From Candidatus Woesearchaeota archaeon UBA153 (GTDB lineage: Archaea; Nanobdellota; Nanobdellia; Woesearchaeales; UBA525): a stretch of 13,948 nucleotides of DNA. Shown one piece after another: positions 5,803 to 11,608 of this stretch; positions within the stretch are counted from its first letter, which is position 1; every line of letters starts with the position of its first letter. The notes below the pieces were generated by a model. The model was not told where the DNA came from, made no database searches, and worked only from the letters and a program-made list of their open reading frames with translations. The DNA is taken from NCBI GenBank assembly GCA_002503705.1, contig DASH01000081.1, positions 2,366 to 16,313 on the forward strand. Direction: 5' to 3'. The translations under genes were made by a program, and so were the position numbers.

Positions 5803-6600
5803 ATGAAGGCCACCAAGATTGCCGGGAAGGGGAACGACCTCGTCGTCGAGCTGAGCGGCGTGAACTTCACGCAGGTGAACACGTTGCGGCGCTTGCTCTT
5901 GAACGAGGTGCCGGTCATGGCGATCGAGGACGTCGAGTTCAAGAAGCACAGTTCGGCGTTGTACGATGAGATGATCGCGTTGCGTCTCGGGCTCCTCCCA
6001 CTCACCACCGACTTGGAAGGGTACACTCTTCCGTCGGAGTGCTCGTGCGAGGGCGCCGGGTGCGCAAAATGTCAAATCACGCTTACGCTCGCCGCGAAGG
6101 GGCCGTGCGTCGTCACGGCGAAAGACTTGAAGAGCAAGGACCCGAAGGTCAAGCCGGTCTTCCCGGACACGCCGATTGTCAAGCTGCGCGAAGGGCAGGA
6201 GGTCGAGCTCGTCGCGACGGCCCAGCTCGGCTTGGGCAAGGAGCACGCGAAGTGGAGCCCGTGCCTCGCCTACTATCGGCAGAAGCCCACGCTCACGATT
6301 GCGAAGGACGCGGACGCGAAGGAAGTCTTGAAGGCGTTGAAGCACAGCGCTCTCGACGCGGTCGCCGAGAAGAACGGCAAGCTCGTCGTGGACGAGACGA
6401 AGCTCGCGCTTTGCGAGTCGCCGGACGCGTATGAAGACGCGAGTCCCGCGTTCACCGTCGATTTCGCGAACGACGAGTTCATCCTCGTCATCGAGAGCTG
6501 GGGCCAGCTCTCCCCGAAAGCGCTCCTTGACGCCGCGACGGTGCGGATGCAAGCCTCCTTGAAGGAGTTCGACAAGCTCGTCAAGGACGTGGAGGCATGA
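5803..6600 (+). CDS. rpoD: RNA polymerase subunit D (Rpo3)
   Basis: 265-residue archaeal Rpo3, homologue of bacterial alpha and eukaryotic Rpb3, which dimerises with subunit L to nucleate polymerase assembly. The N-terminus has the alpha-motif NTLRRLLLNEVPVMAIEDV (26-44) and ALRLGLLPL (59-67). Four cysteines, C80, C82, C87 and C90, form an Rpb3-like zinc site. The later domain (about 160-225), which carries a ferredoxin-like Fe-S cluster in some archaea, has a single Cys near 218, so the cluster is absent. ATG at 5803 follows AGGATTGAT; an in-frame ATG at 5779 is less likely. A tRNA gene starts 4 nt after the stop. Confidence 0.95.
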   Translation: MKATKIAGKGNDLVVELSGVNFTQVNTLRRLLLNEVPVMAIEDVEFKKHSSALYDEMIALRLGLLPLTTDLEGYTLPSECSCEGAGCAKCQITLTLAAKGPCVVTAKDLKSKDPKVKPVFPDTPIVKLREGQEVELVATAQLGLGKEHAKWSPCLAYYRQKPTLTIAKDADAKEVLKALKHSALDAVAEKNGKLVVDETKLALCESPDAYEDASPAFTVDFANDEFILVIESWGQLSPKALLDAATVRMQASLKEFDKLVKDVEA

Positions 6601-6604
6601 TGAC

Positions 6605-6688
6605 GAGGGGGTGCCGCAGCGGTCAACCGGGCACGGTTGAGGGCCGTGTAGCTTAGTGCTTACGCGGGTTCGAATCCCGTCCCCCTCA
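6605..6688 (+). tRNA. tRNA-Leu (anticodon GAG)
   Basis: 84-nt type II tRNA. The acceptor stem is GAGGGGG (6605-6611) with CCCCCTC (6681-6687), discriminator A at 6688. The D stem is CCG/CGG. The anticodon stem CACGG/CCGTG closes the loop TTGAGGG, anticodon GAG, reading CUC and CUU. The long variable arm is AGC-loop-GCT, and the T arm is GCGGG-TTCGAAT-CCCGT with one G-U pair. CCA is not encoded. It lies in the operon between rpoD and rpl18e, where a tRNA-Leu is known from haloarchaeal operons, so it must be cut from the polycistronic transcript. Confidence 0.95.
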
Positions 6689-6777
6689 TCCCACTCAACC
6701 ATCGACAACCGGCATCGAATGGGGAAGGGTCCCGAGCGCTCCGCGCGAGGACACCCGTCCCCCTCATCCCACTCAAC
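6676..6777 (+). repeat. Direct repeat of the tRNA-Leu 3' end with a decayed partial tRNA copy
   Basis: A 24-bp stretch comprising the end of the T stem, the 3' acceptor strand, the discriminator and 11 bp of flank (6676-6699) recurs perfectly at 6754-6777. The 54 bp between them resemble the middle of the tRNA weakly: CAACCGG occurs at 6624-6630 and 6706-6712, each followed 45-48 bp later by the repeat, and AGTGCT/AGCGCT and CGCG match in order. This looks like a tandem tRNA duplication whose body has decayed. A tRNA-borne attachment site left by an excised element is the alternative. Confidence 0.65.
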
Positions 6778-6834
6778 AAAATCCATTCAACGCACTTCCG
6801 ATTCACGGGAGAGCACAGTCACAGGCGAACATTC

Positions 6835-7191
6835 ATGAAGAACGCGAAGAACGAACAGCTCACCACGGTCGTCTCCGGCCTCAAGAAGCTCGCGATCGAG
6901 CGGCAGCGCCCGCTCTGGAAGCGCGTCGCTGAGGACTTGGAGAAGCCGACGCGCCAACGTCGAGAGGTGAACTTGTGGAAGCTCGACCAGGCGGCTGTCG
7001 ATGGCGAACTGCTCGTCGTGCCGGGGAAAGTCTTAGGTGACGGTCTCGTCACGAAGAAGGTCGTCGTCGGGGCGCACGCGTTCAGCAGCGAAGCGGTGCG
7101 GAAGCTGAAAGCGTCCGGCTGCACGATCCTCTCGATTGAAGAGTTGGCGAAGAAGTACCCGGACGGGAAGAACGTCCGCATCATCGGTTGA
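6835..7191 (+). CDS. rpl18e: Large-subunit ribosomal protein eL18
   Basis: 118-residue archaeal eL18, found in archaea and eukaryotes only. Typical features are RQRPLWKRVAEDLEKPTRQR (23-42), VVPGKVLGDG (61-70) and the closing alpha/beta segment with VRKLKASGC and ILSIEELAKKYPDG. It starts 57 nt after the second tRNA-end repeat with only a weak ribosome-binding site (AGGCGAA). It overlaps nothing but is followed within 5 nt by rpl13, as in the conserved archaeal order. Confidence 0.96.
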   Translation: MKNAKNEQLTTVVSGLKKLAIERQRPLWKRVAEDLEKPTRQRREVNLWKLDQAAVDGELLVVPGKVLGDGLVTKKVVVGAHAFSSEAVRKLKASGCTILSIEELAKKYPDGKNVRIIG

Positions 7192-7196
7192 GACTC

Positions 7197-7628
7197 ATGG
7201 CACTCCTGGTTATCGACGGAAATGAGGCGATTCTCGGGCGCGTCGCCGCGTACGCGGCGAAGCAAGCGCTGCTCGGCAGCACCGTTCGTATCGTGAACAG
7301 CGAGAAGCTCGTCGTGAGCGGCACGCCGCGCGCCACGATCGACGAGGCGAAGCGGATGCGCTCGATGGGCGTTCCCCGCAAGGGTCCGTACTACAGCAAG
7401 CTCCCCGACCGGTACGCGCGTCGCGTCGTGCGCGGCATGCTCCCGTACAAGAGTCCGCGCGGTCGCGAAGCGTTCGGCCGCGTCCTCTGCTATCTCGGCG
7501 TCCCGACCGAGTTCGCGAACGAGCCGCTCGTCCGCGCTCCCGGCGCTGACGCCGCGAAGTTGCCGAATCGGAAGCGCGTCACCATCGGCCGGATCTGCGC
7601 TGAGTTCGGAGGCAAGCACTATGAGTAA
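7197..7628 (+). CDS. rpl13: Large-subunit ribosomal protein uL13
   Basis: 143-residue uL13, an early-assembly 50S protein. Recognisable segments are IDGNEAILGRVAAYAAK (6-22), RKGPYYSKLPDRYARRVVRG with the basic RNA-contacting loop, and MLPYKSPRGREAFGR. ATG at 7197 is preferred because MALLVIDGNEA is the normal family N-terminus; an upstream TTG would overlap rpl18e. The end overlaps rps9 by 8 nt, so translation is probably coupled. Confidence 0.96.
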   Translation: MALLVIDGNEAILGRVAAYAAKQALLGSTVRIVNSEKLVVSGTPRATIDEAKRMRSMGVPRKGPYYSKLPDRYARRVVRGMLPYKSPRGREAFGRVLCYLGVPTEFANEPLVRAPGADAAKLPNRKRVTIGRICAEFGGKHYE

Positions 7629-8040
7629 GGCGAAGAAGAACCCGAACGTCATCCACGCGAGCGGCAAGCGGAAAACCGCGATCGCGCGCGCCACGATCCT
7701 GAAGAACGGCACCGGACGGATTCTCGTCAACGGTCTCGCGCTCGACCATTACGGTTCCGAGTTCACGCGCATGCGTATCCTCGAGCCCCTCCTCCTCGCT
7801 GGCGTGCAGGCAGGGAAGCTGGACGTTTCCGTCAAGATCTCCGGCGGCGGCTTGACGGGCCAGGCGGACGCCGCGCGGCTCGCGATCGGGCGCGCGCTCG
7901 TCGAGCTTGACGCGAAGCTCAAGCCGGTCTTCCTCGAGTACGACCGTCAGCTCTTGGTCGCCGACGTGCGGCGCAAGGAAGTGTCGAAGCCGAACAGCCT
8001 CGGCGCGGCACGGTCGAAAAAACAGAAGAGCTACAGATAA
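7621..8040 (+). CDS. rps9: Small-subunit ribosomal protein uS9
   Basis: 139-residue uS9. The GKRKTAIARATI motif (15-26) and the invariant C-terminal tail ending KSYR, whose terminal arginine contacts P-site tRNA, are intact. It overlaps rpl13 by 8 nt. In most archaea rpoN, rpoK and rps2 follow; here the operon stops at a hairpin plus T-run, and rpoN is 1.7 kb away on the other strand. Confidence 0.96.
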   Translation: MSKAKKNPNVIHASGKRKTAIARATILKNGTGRILVNGLALDHYGSEFTRMRILEPLLLAGVQAGKLDVSVKISGGGLTGQADAARLAIGRALVELDAKLKPVFLEYDRQLLVADVRRKEVSKPNSLGAARSKKQKSYR

Positions 8041-8041
8041 A

Positions 8042-8073
8042 TTCCGAATTTCTCGGAAGATTAACGGTTTTTT
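8042..8073 (+). terminator. Terminator of the ribosomal protein operon
   Basis: The perfect hairpin TTCCGA-ATTTC-TCGGAA (8042-8058) begins right after the rps9 stop and is followed by a T-rich run (TTTTTTCTT, from about 8067). Archaeal termination depends mainly on the T-run. The position marks where the conserved operon is cut short. Confidence 0.6.
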
Positions 8074-8122
8074 CTTCTCACTTCCCTCTTCTCCACTGGT
8101 CACGTGCACGTAAGACTTATCA

Positions 8123-8273
8123 ACGAGAAGGCGGTTCTTTTTTTCTCGTGAAGCGTGCGGCGCTCATCCTCCAAATCAAGGTTGCGTTCTCGCGAACCAC
8201 AACCTTTTATGAGGATTCGCGAAGAGCACGCTTCTCATCAAGAGAAATCTCTTGTCGTGAAGAGATTTCTCTT
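8123..8273 (+). promoter_or_regulatory. Strongly folded leader before the LAGLIDADG gene
   Basis: Three structures lie back to back. ACGAGAA/TTCTCGT (8123-8129 with 8143-8149). A nested long hairpin: GAAGCGTGC/GCACGCTTC (8150-8158 with 8226-8234), then ATCCTC/GAGGAT (8166-8171 with 8211-8216), AAGGTTG/CAACCTT (8178-8184 with 8200-8206), and GTTC/GAAC around TCGC. A perfect 14-bp inverted repeat AAGAGAAATCTCTT with a 6-nt loop (8240-8273). GGAG (8275-8278) and the ATG (8287) follow. A weak TATA-like ACTTATCA lies near 8114; another, TTTTATGA, lies inside at 8204-8211. It may be a regulated leader, a separate small RNA or the terminal structure of an inserted element. Confidence 0.5.
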
Positions 8274-8286
8274 CGGAGTTGAAATC

Positions 8287-9225
8287 ATGAGTGAACCGAT
8301 AGATATGAAACAGTTCATCCCGACGGTTATCAAGTCAGGAATTCTGGGGAACACATACGAGACCGAAATCTCTGAATTGCAGAACGCGTATCATGTTCGC
8401 TATTGGCGTTCAGTCTCGAACTGGACCGGTCCTCGCGTCGGCTGGCGGAAGCTCGAAGATACGATTCCGAAGACCGTTTCTGCCGATACGAGAACGTTCG
8501 AAGTCCTCGGCCTGCTGCAAGGCGAGATGAGCAAGACGTATCGCGGGCCATTGACGTTTGCCAATTGTCGTCCTGAACTCATCCAACTCGTTCTCGAATG
8601 GTTTGATGAGCAATTCAGTCTACCGCCTTCACAATGGCATTGGTATATCAAGCTCAATATTCCACCACCTGCGAACGATGCAGTCGCTGGAGAGATGGCT
8701 GAGCAGTTATCTGAGTACTGGTTGGGGAGAGTGAGGCTTTCTTACGACAGGAGGTATCCGAGGACGGTTTCGTTCATCACGAACACCTCAAATCTGATTC
8801 CGAAGAATGAAGGAACGCTGATTCTCGAGCGTCGTGCGCCTATTTTTGTCCAAACCATTCAGCGATTCGTTTACGATATGACACGATCGATATTGATGCG
8901 TTCCGACGAGGACATTGTAGCATATATGCGTGGAATTATCGCCGCGGAAGGTTGCATCAACTTCCGTCGATCTTCAGGTCATTTCCGCGTCTTCATCACT
9001 GCGACGGATCATGAGGAAAGAGAGATATTTCGTCAGTGTCTTCATCGGTTGGGTATCGCAACAAACGATTGCAAAGCAATTAAGGATATTGTCATCTCTC
9101 GTCGAGAGAATATTCTCAAGTTGCACGATCTTGGTTTGATGACGCTCAACCAGGAGAAGCACGAGCGATTCCTCGAGATGATTCACGCGTACCGCTCTTC
9201 CGAGTCTCAAGCGCAATCTTTATAA
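8287..9225 (+). CDS. Free-standing two-motif LAGLIDADG protein (homing-endonuclease-like)
   Basis: 312-residue protein with two diverged LAGLIDADG helices: LGLLQGEM (74-81, acidic E80) and MRGIIAAEG (214-222, acidic E221), each followed by the usual beta-rich DNA-binding half. Single-chain enzymes of this family cut long asymmetric DNA sites; both metal-binding acids are present, so activity is plausible, though some family members act only as DNA- or RNA-binding proteins. It is not inside an intein or a recognisable intron. ATG at 8287 is favoured by GGAG 8 nt upstream. Base composition is lower in GC than the ribosomal genes, and the gene stands where rpoN is expected, so it was probably inserted after rps9. 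Its stop overlaps the TATA box of the next gene. Confidence 0.75.
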   Translation: MSEPIDMKQFIPTVIKSGILGNTYETEISELQNAYHVRYWRSVSNWTGPRVGWRKLEDTIPKTVSADTRTFEVLGLLQGEMSKTYRGPLTFANCRPELIQLVLEWFDEQFSLPPSQWHWYIKLNIPPPANDAVAGEMAEQLSEYWLGRVRLSYDRRYPRTVSFITNTSNLIPKNEGTLILERRAPIFVQTIQRFVYDMTRSILMRSDEDIVAYMRGIIAAEGCINFRRSSGHFRVFITATDHEEREIFRQCLHRLGIATNDCKAIKDIVISRRENILKLHDLGLMTLNQEKHERFLEMIHAYRSSESQAQSL

Positions 9226-9226
9226 T
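9216..9226 (+). promoter_or_regulatory. TATA box of the ArsR-like gene
   Basis: TCTTTATAATC lies over the last codons of the LAGLIDADG gene, about 29 nt before ATG 9250. It predicts a leaderless transcript and rules against the GTG at 9232 as the start. Confidence 0.6.
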
Positions 9227-9249
9227 CAGCCGTGAATCGTGCGTCACGC

Positions 9250-9579
9250 ATGGGGGTTATTCGCGCTCGCGTGCATTGCAAATGCTTGGAGAAGCTCGGC
9301 GGCGAGCTGCGTTTGCAGGTCTTGCAGTCGTTGCAGCAGGGCGGCGCGTCGAGCGTCAACCAGTTGTCGGAACGCCTCGACGCGGAGCGTTCGCGCGTGA
9401 GCCACGCGTTGCACGACCTGCGCCACTGCCGTTTCGTCGTCGCGGAGAAGAAGGGGCGCGTCGTCACGTACGCGCTGAACAAGAAGAGCCCGGTCTTTTC
9501 ATCTTACGCCGGCACGTTGTTCTCCGTGCTTGACGAGCACATCCGGACGTGCTGCGCGGACCGGAAGGAGTGCCGGTAG
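9250..9579 (+). CDS. ArsR-family winged-helix regulator, cysteine-rich
   Basis: 109-residue transcription factor. The ArsR-type winged helix spans about 12-80, with the recognition region SVNQLSERLDAERSRVSHALHD (35-56, two adjoining helices) and the wing VAEKKGRVVTYALN. Cysteines are clustered at HCKC near the N-terminus, C in RHCRF, and TCCADRKEC at the C-terminus, an arrangement that could bind a metal or a redox signal as in SmtB/ArsR sensors. ATG at 9250 is selected by the TATA box spacing. The targets are unknown; no palindrome is evident at its own promoter. Downstream is a short T-rich patch (TTTTCTT near 9581) and then RNA copy C on the opposite strand. Confidence 0.75.
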   Translation: MGVIRARVHCKCLEKLGGELRLQVLQSLQQGGASSVNQLSERLDAERSRVSHALHDLRHCRFVVAEKKGRVVTYALNKKSPVFSSYAGTLFSVLDEHIRTCCADRKECR

Positions 9580-9594
9580 ATTTTCTTACGACAA

Positions 9595-9728
9595 CGTCGC
9601 GATACCGGCTTCTCGGCGTTTCGCTGTCGGAATTCGATTCAACGGTCGACCCCGTAAGGGACAACCCCCCGACCTCCTCGGCTGTCGAGACGGCAACGCC
9701 TCGCCTGAGGCCGGTATCGCTCCTGACG
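9595..9728 (-). ncRNA. Structured RNA, copy C of a three-copy family
   Basis: Read on the minus strand. The perfect 11-bp helix GCGATACCGGC (9710-9720) with 9599-9609 encloses 100 nt, extended by CGTC/GACG (9725-9728 with 9595-9598). The interior has the family order: CAGGCGA (9701-9707); P2 GGCGTT/AACGCC (9695-9700 with 9615-9620); CGAGGA (9675-9680); P3 GGTCG/CGACC (9670-9674 with 9644-9648); apical GGGGGTTGTCCCTTACGGGG (9650-9669); and GAGAAG (9609-9614). GGCCTCAGGCGAG is identical to copy A. No TATA box or T-run is evident, so it may be released from the rpoN transcript, whose stop codon lies 35 nt upstream. Function unknown. Confidence 0.75.
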
Positions 9729-9763
9729 GCGCTCTCGCTACGGGTTGGAGAACGATCGCCGGT

Positions 9764-9961
9764 TCAGAACCGTTTGAACGACGAGGCCGTGTCCATCAGG
9801 TCGACGTGGCCGAGGAACAACGCGCGGCAGCAGTAGCGCTTCAGGCCGAGCGAGGTCATGACCTTGCCGGGCTCTTCGCCTTTCTTGACGCGTTCGTCGT
9901 ACTCCTGGCGGAGGTGCGCGACGGGTTTGCCGCACGAGAAGCAACGCACGGGGATGATCAT
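9764..9961 (-). CDS. rpoN: RNA polymerase subunit N (Rpo10)
   Basis: 65-residue zinc-bundle subunit equivalent to Rpb10, which sits with subunits D and L at the polymerase assembly platform. MIIPVRCFSCGK (1-12) and KRYCCRALF (41-49) supply the invariant zinc ligands C7, C10, C44 and C45. Length is typical. ATG at 9961 is fixed by this conserved start and by a TATA box about 27 nt upstream, so the message is probably leaderless. The gene normally follows rps9 in the operon; here it is inverted, has its own promoter, and is bracketed by oppositely oriented copies of the structured RNA. Copy C follows it on the same strand. Confidence 0.96.
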   Translation of the reverse strand: MIIPVRCFSCGKPVAHLRQEYDERVKKGEEPGKVMTSLGLKRYCCRALFLGHVDLMDTASSFKRF

Positions 9962-9982
9962 ACGCCGAGCGAACCCAGAAGT

Positions 9983-9993
9983 CTTTATAAAAG
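9983..9993 (-). promoter_or_regulatory. TATA box of rpoN
   Basis: CTTTTATAAAGA on the minus strand, centred about 27 nt upstream of the rpoN ATG, predicting a leaderless transcript. It faces away from the probable promoter of RNA copy B. Confidence 0.65.
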
Positions 9994-10053
9994 TAACGGG
10001 TAAGACTGTATTATTTTCCATATAGTAATGTTCTTTTTGTCGAGGGGAAGCAC

Positions 10054-10234
10054 GGACGCATCATCGTCGTCCAGAGCGCCTGCGCCATCCTTAAGGGCGA
10101 GCGTCTTCGAGGAGTTCGACGGGTGCGTTGCGGGGGTCGCCCCAGCCGGGGGAGCAGCACCAACGATGACAGAAGCCCGACGCGAGCAGGATGGCGCTGG
10201 CGCCGCTACAGCGAACGCGCAACAACGAGCGTCC
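10054..10234 (+). ncRNA. Structured RNA, copy B of a three-copy family
   Basis: The 313 nt between rpoN and the membrane protein gene hold this RNA and no gene. A 16-bp helix with one U-U mismatch, GCGCCTGCGCCATCCT (10076-10091) with 10188-10203, closes a 96-nt interior. An outer helix GGACGC/GCGTCC (10054-10059 with 10229-10234) may frame it. Interior: GGGCGA (10095-10100); P2 GCGTC/GACGC (10101-10105 with 10179-10183); CGAGGA (10108-10113); P3 GGTGC/GCACC (10122-10126 with 10157-10161) plus TGC/GCA; apical GGGGGTCGCCCCAGCCGGGG (10132-10151); GAGCAG (10184-10189). A TATA-like CATATAG lies at 10019-10025 and a T-run at 10244-10249. Function unknown. Confidence 0.75.
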
Positions 10235-10243
10235 AACAACAAC

Positions 10244-10251
10244 TTTTTTAA
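10244..10251 (+). promoter_or_regulatory. T-run ending RNA B, doubling as TATA box of the membrane protein gene
   Basis: TTTTTTAA follows the end of RNA copy B and lies 24-31 nt before ATG 10275. The same dual arrangement is seen after RNA copy A. Confidence 0.45.
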
Positions 10252-10274
10252 CAACCCCTCATTGCGCGCACCGC

Positions 10275-11030
10275 ATGGCGACCCTCCTCACGTTCCGGAA
10301 CCTGTGCATCGTCACCGCGCTCTTCGTTCTCTTCGCCGCGCCGACGCTCGCCGCGACCGTCTCGAAAGAGAACGGCATCGGCCGCGGCAGCATCGCGTAC
10401 GCGTTCACGTACGATGAGAACGACGCGGAAACCATCATCACCGGCGTCCGGCAGAACGACCTCATCCGGATCGTCTACGGCACCGGCGCGACCGGACTGC
10501 CGCTCAAGCGAGAGTACTACTTCAAGCAGCGCTTCGAAGAGCGGTGGAACTACGAGATCATCGGCGGCGAGAAAGGATTGTCCTTGCTGCAAGGCGAGCC
10601 CGTCGACGTGGACCTGCAGAACGACGGCACGGTCGATTTGCTCATGACGTTCGACGGCGTCGACGGCACGGACGGCACGTTCACCCTCACGAACGCGAAC
10701 GCGGCGGCAACGCCGAGCGGTGACGGAACTGTCGCGGAGAACGAAACGGTCGTTGACGATGAGAACGCGCCGACGAATGGAGCCGCGACTGACGACGCGA
10801 CGAACGGACTTGACGAGGGAACCAAACCGGACGAGACGAACGGCGGGCAGAACGCGGGGAGCGACGTTGCCGAACCCGGCGCTCAGAACACTGACGAGCT
10901 CGGCTCGTGGCTACCCGCCCTCACCGCGGTCGTGGTCATCCTGCTCATCGGCGGCGCGGTCATCGCGCTCGTCCTGCGGAAAAAGCTGCAGAAGCAACCG
11001 AAACCGCCAACGCGACCGCCGAAACAGTAA
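10275..11030 (+). CDS. Secreted protein with C-terminal membrane anchor (unknown function)
   Basis: 251-residue cell-surface protein. Residues 1-27 form a signal peptide (hydrophobic LCIVTALFVLFAAP, likely cut after TLA). A compact, probably beta-rich ectodomain covers about 28-165, with the repeated acidic motif DVDLQNDGTVDLLMTF and DGVDGTDGTF. A low-complexity linker rich in T, N, D, A and G follows (about 165-210). One membrane helix (213-234) precedes a basic, proline-rich cytoplasmic tail (RKKLQKQPKPPTRPPKQ). The topology is extracellular N-terminal domain, anchored at the C-terminus. I do not recognise the ectodomain family; the Asp/Asn loops could bind calcium, as in dockerin-like or FG-GAP-like repeats, but this is speculative. 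ATG 10275 fits the TATA-like T-run and the signal peptide. Confidence 0.75.
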   Translation: MATLLTFRNLCIVTALFVLFAAPTLAATVSKENGIGRGSIAYAFTYDENDAETIITGVRQNDLIRIVYGTGATGLPLKREYYFKQRFEERWNYEIIGGEKGLSLLQGEPVDVDLQNDGTVDLLMTFDGVDGTDGTFTLTNANAAATPSGDGTVAENETVVDDENAPTNGAATDDATNGLDEGTKPDETNGGQNAGSDVAEPGAQNTDELGSWLPALTAVVVILLIGGAVIALVLRKKLQKQPKPPTRPPKQ

Positions 11031-11095
11031 GGTTGTCGGCGACAAGAAACTCGGTATCGTCGAGGACGCTCGTCGTTCGCCCGGGATCGGTGGGT

Positions 11096-11608
11096 TCACT
11101 CCTCGATGATCGTCTTCGTCCGGTCGAGCACGTCTCTCGCGAGGTCGAGAACGCGCTCGTACGCTTTCTCTTCGAGACTGAGGCTGACGCCGTACTGTTC
11201 CGCTTCTCGCAGGCCGGTGACGCTCGCGCTCGCGGCGACCGCGTCAGGGTCGAGAGCGTGGAACCGTCGGAGAACGTCACGGTCGAGACGCAACTCTCCC
11301 GTCTCGATGAGACGCGCGATGAGGGCGAACGTGCACTCTTGGTTCCGGCTCTCATAGCCGCGCTTCGCCAGGATGGCGAGGAAGCAATGGTACGCGGTGT
11401 AGAACGCCGCTGAAGCTGACCAATCGGAGAACCCAGTCTTCTTGAACGAGATGATCGCCCGCGCGTTGTGCTCGGCTTTCGCGAGGTGGCGCCGCGCGAG
11501 CTCGCGGTCAGGCCGCTGTGCAACGAGCCCGCGATGCGGCCGTCCGCGCGCCGTCTCGTCAGCCGCCTTCCGGAAGCACCACTCGACCCGGTTCTCAGCG
11601 TGCGACAC
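11096..11608 (-). CDS. HEPN-domain protein of MNT-HEPN module 2
   Basis: 170-residue HEPN-family protein. The core is SASAAFYTAYHCFLAILAKR (64-83) followed by GYESRNQECTFALIARLIETGEL. The RN pair (R88-N89) of the HEPN RNase motif is present, but no histidine follows within the R-X4-6-H window; F94 and A95 stand there. It may therefore be a non-cleaving HEPN protein. GTG at 11608 is chosen because GGAGG (11618-11622 on the complementary strand) lies 9 nt upstream and the family N-terminus begins there; it overlaps the MNT gene by 14 nt, so the two are coupled. It is convergent with the membrane protein gene, 65 nt away. Family assignment is good; toxin activity is uncertain. Confidence 0.8.
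   Translation of the reverse strand: MSHAENRVEWCFRKAADETARGRPHRGLVAQRPDRELARRHLAKAEHNARAIISFKKTGFSDWSASAAFYTAYHCFLAILAKRGYESRNQECTFALIARLIETGELRLDRDVLRRFHALDPDAVAASASVTGLREAEQYGVSLSLEEKAYERVLDLARDVLDRTKTIIEE

Noticed and set aside
5785..6786. Long minus-strand frame across rpoD and the tRNA
   Set aside because: It is antisense to rpoD and reads through the tRNA and its repeat; the WDEGDG peptide is the well-known translation artefact of a tRNA 3' end.
8123..9225. Group I intron or intein with its homing endonuclease
   Set aside because: No intron core (P3/P7), no interrupted host gene, and no intein splicing blocks around the LAGLIDADG motifs.
2008..10234. RNA copies A-C as RNase P RNA
   Set aside because: GAGGA and GACAGAA-like strings recall the P4 strands, but they do not pair as P4, the universal flanking bases are missing, and three copies within 8 kb do not fit a single-copy essential RNA.
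2008..10234. RNA copies A-C as SRP RNA, 5S rRNA or tRNA
   Set aside because: No SRP helix 8 core, no 5S helices or loop E in the right order, and no T arm or acceptor stem.
10191..10274. Upstream start for the membrane protein at 10191
   Set aside because: It would add residues in front of the signal peptide and run through RNA copy B and the TATA-like T-run; ATG 10275 gives a normal signal peptide.
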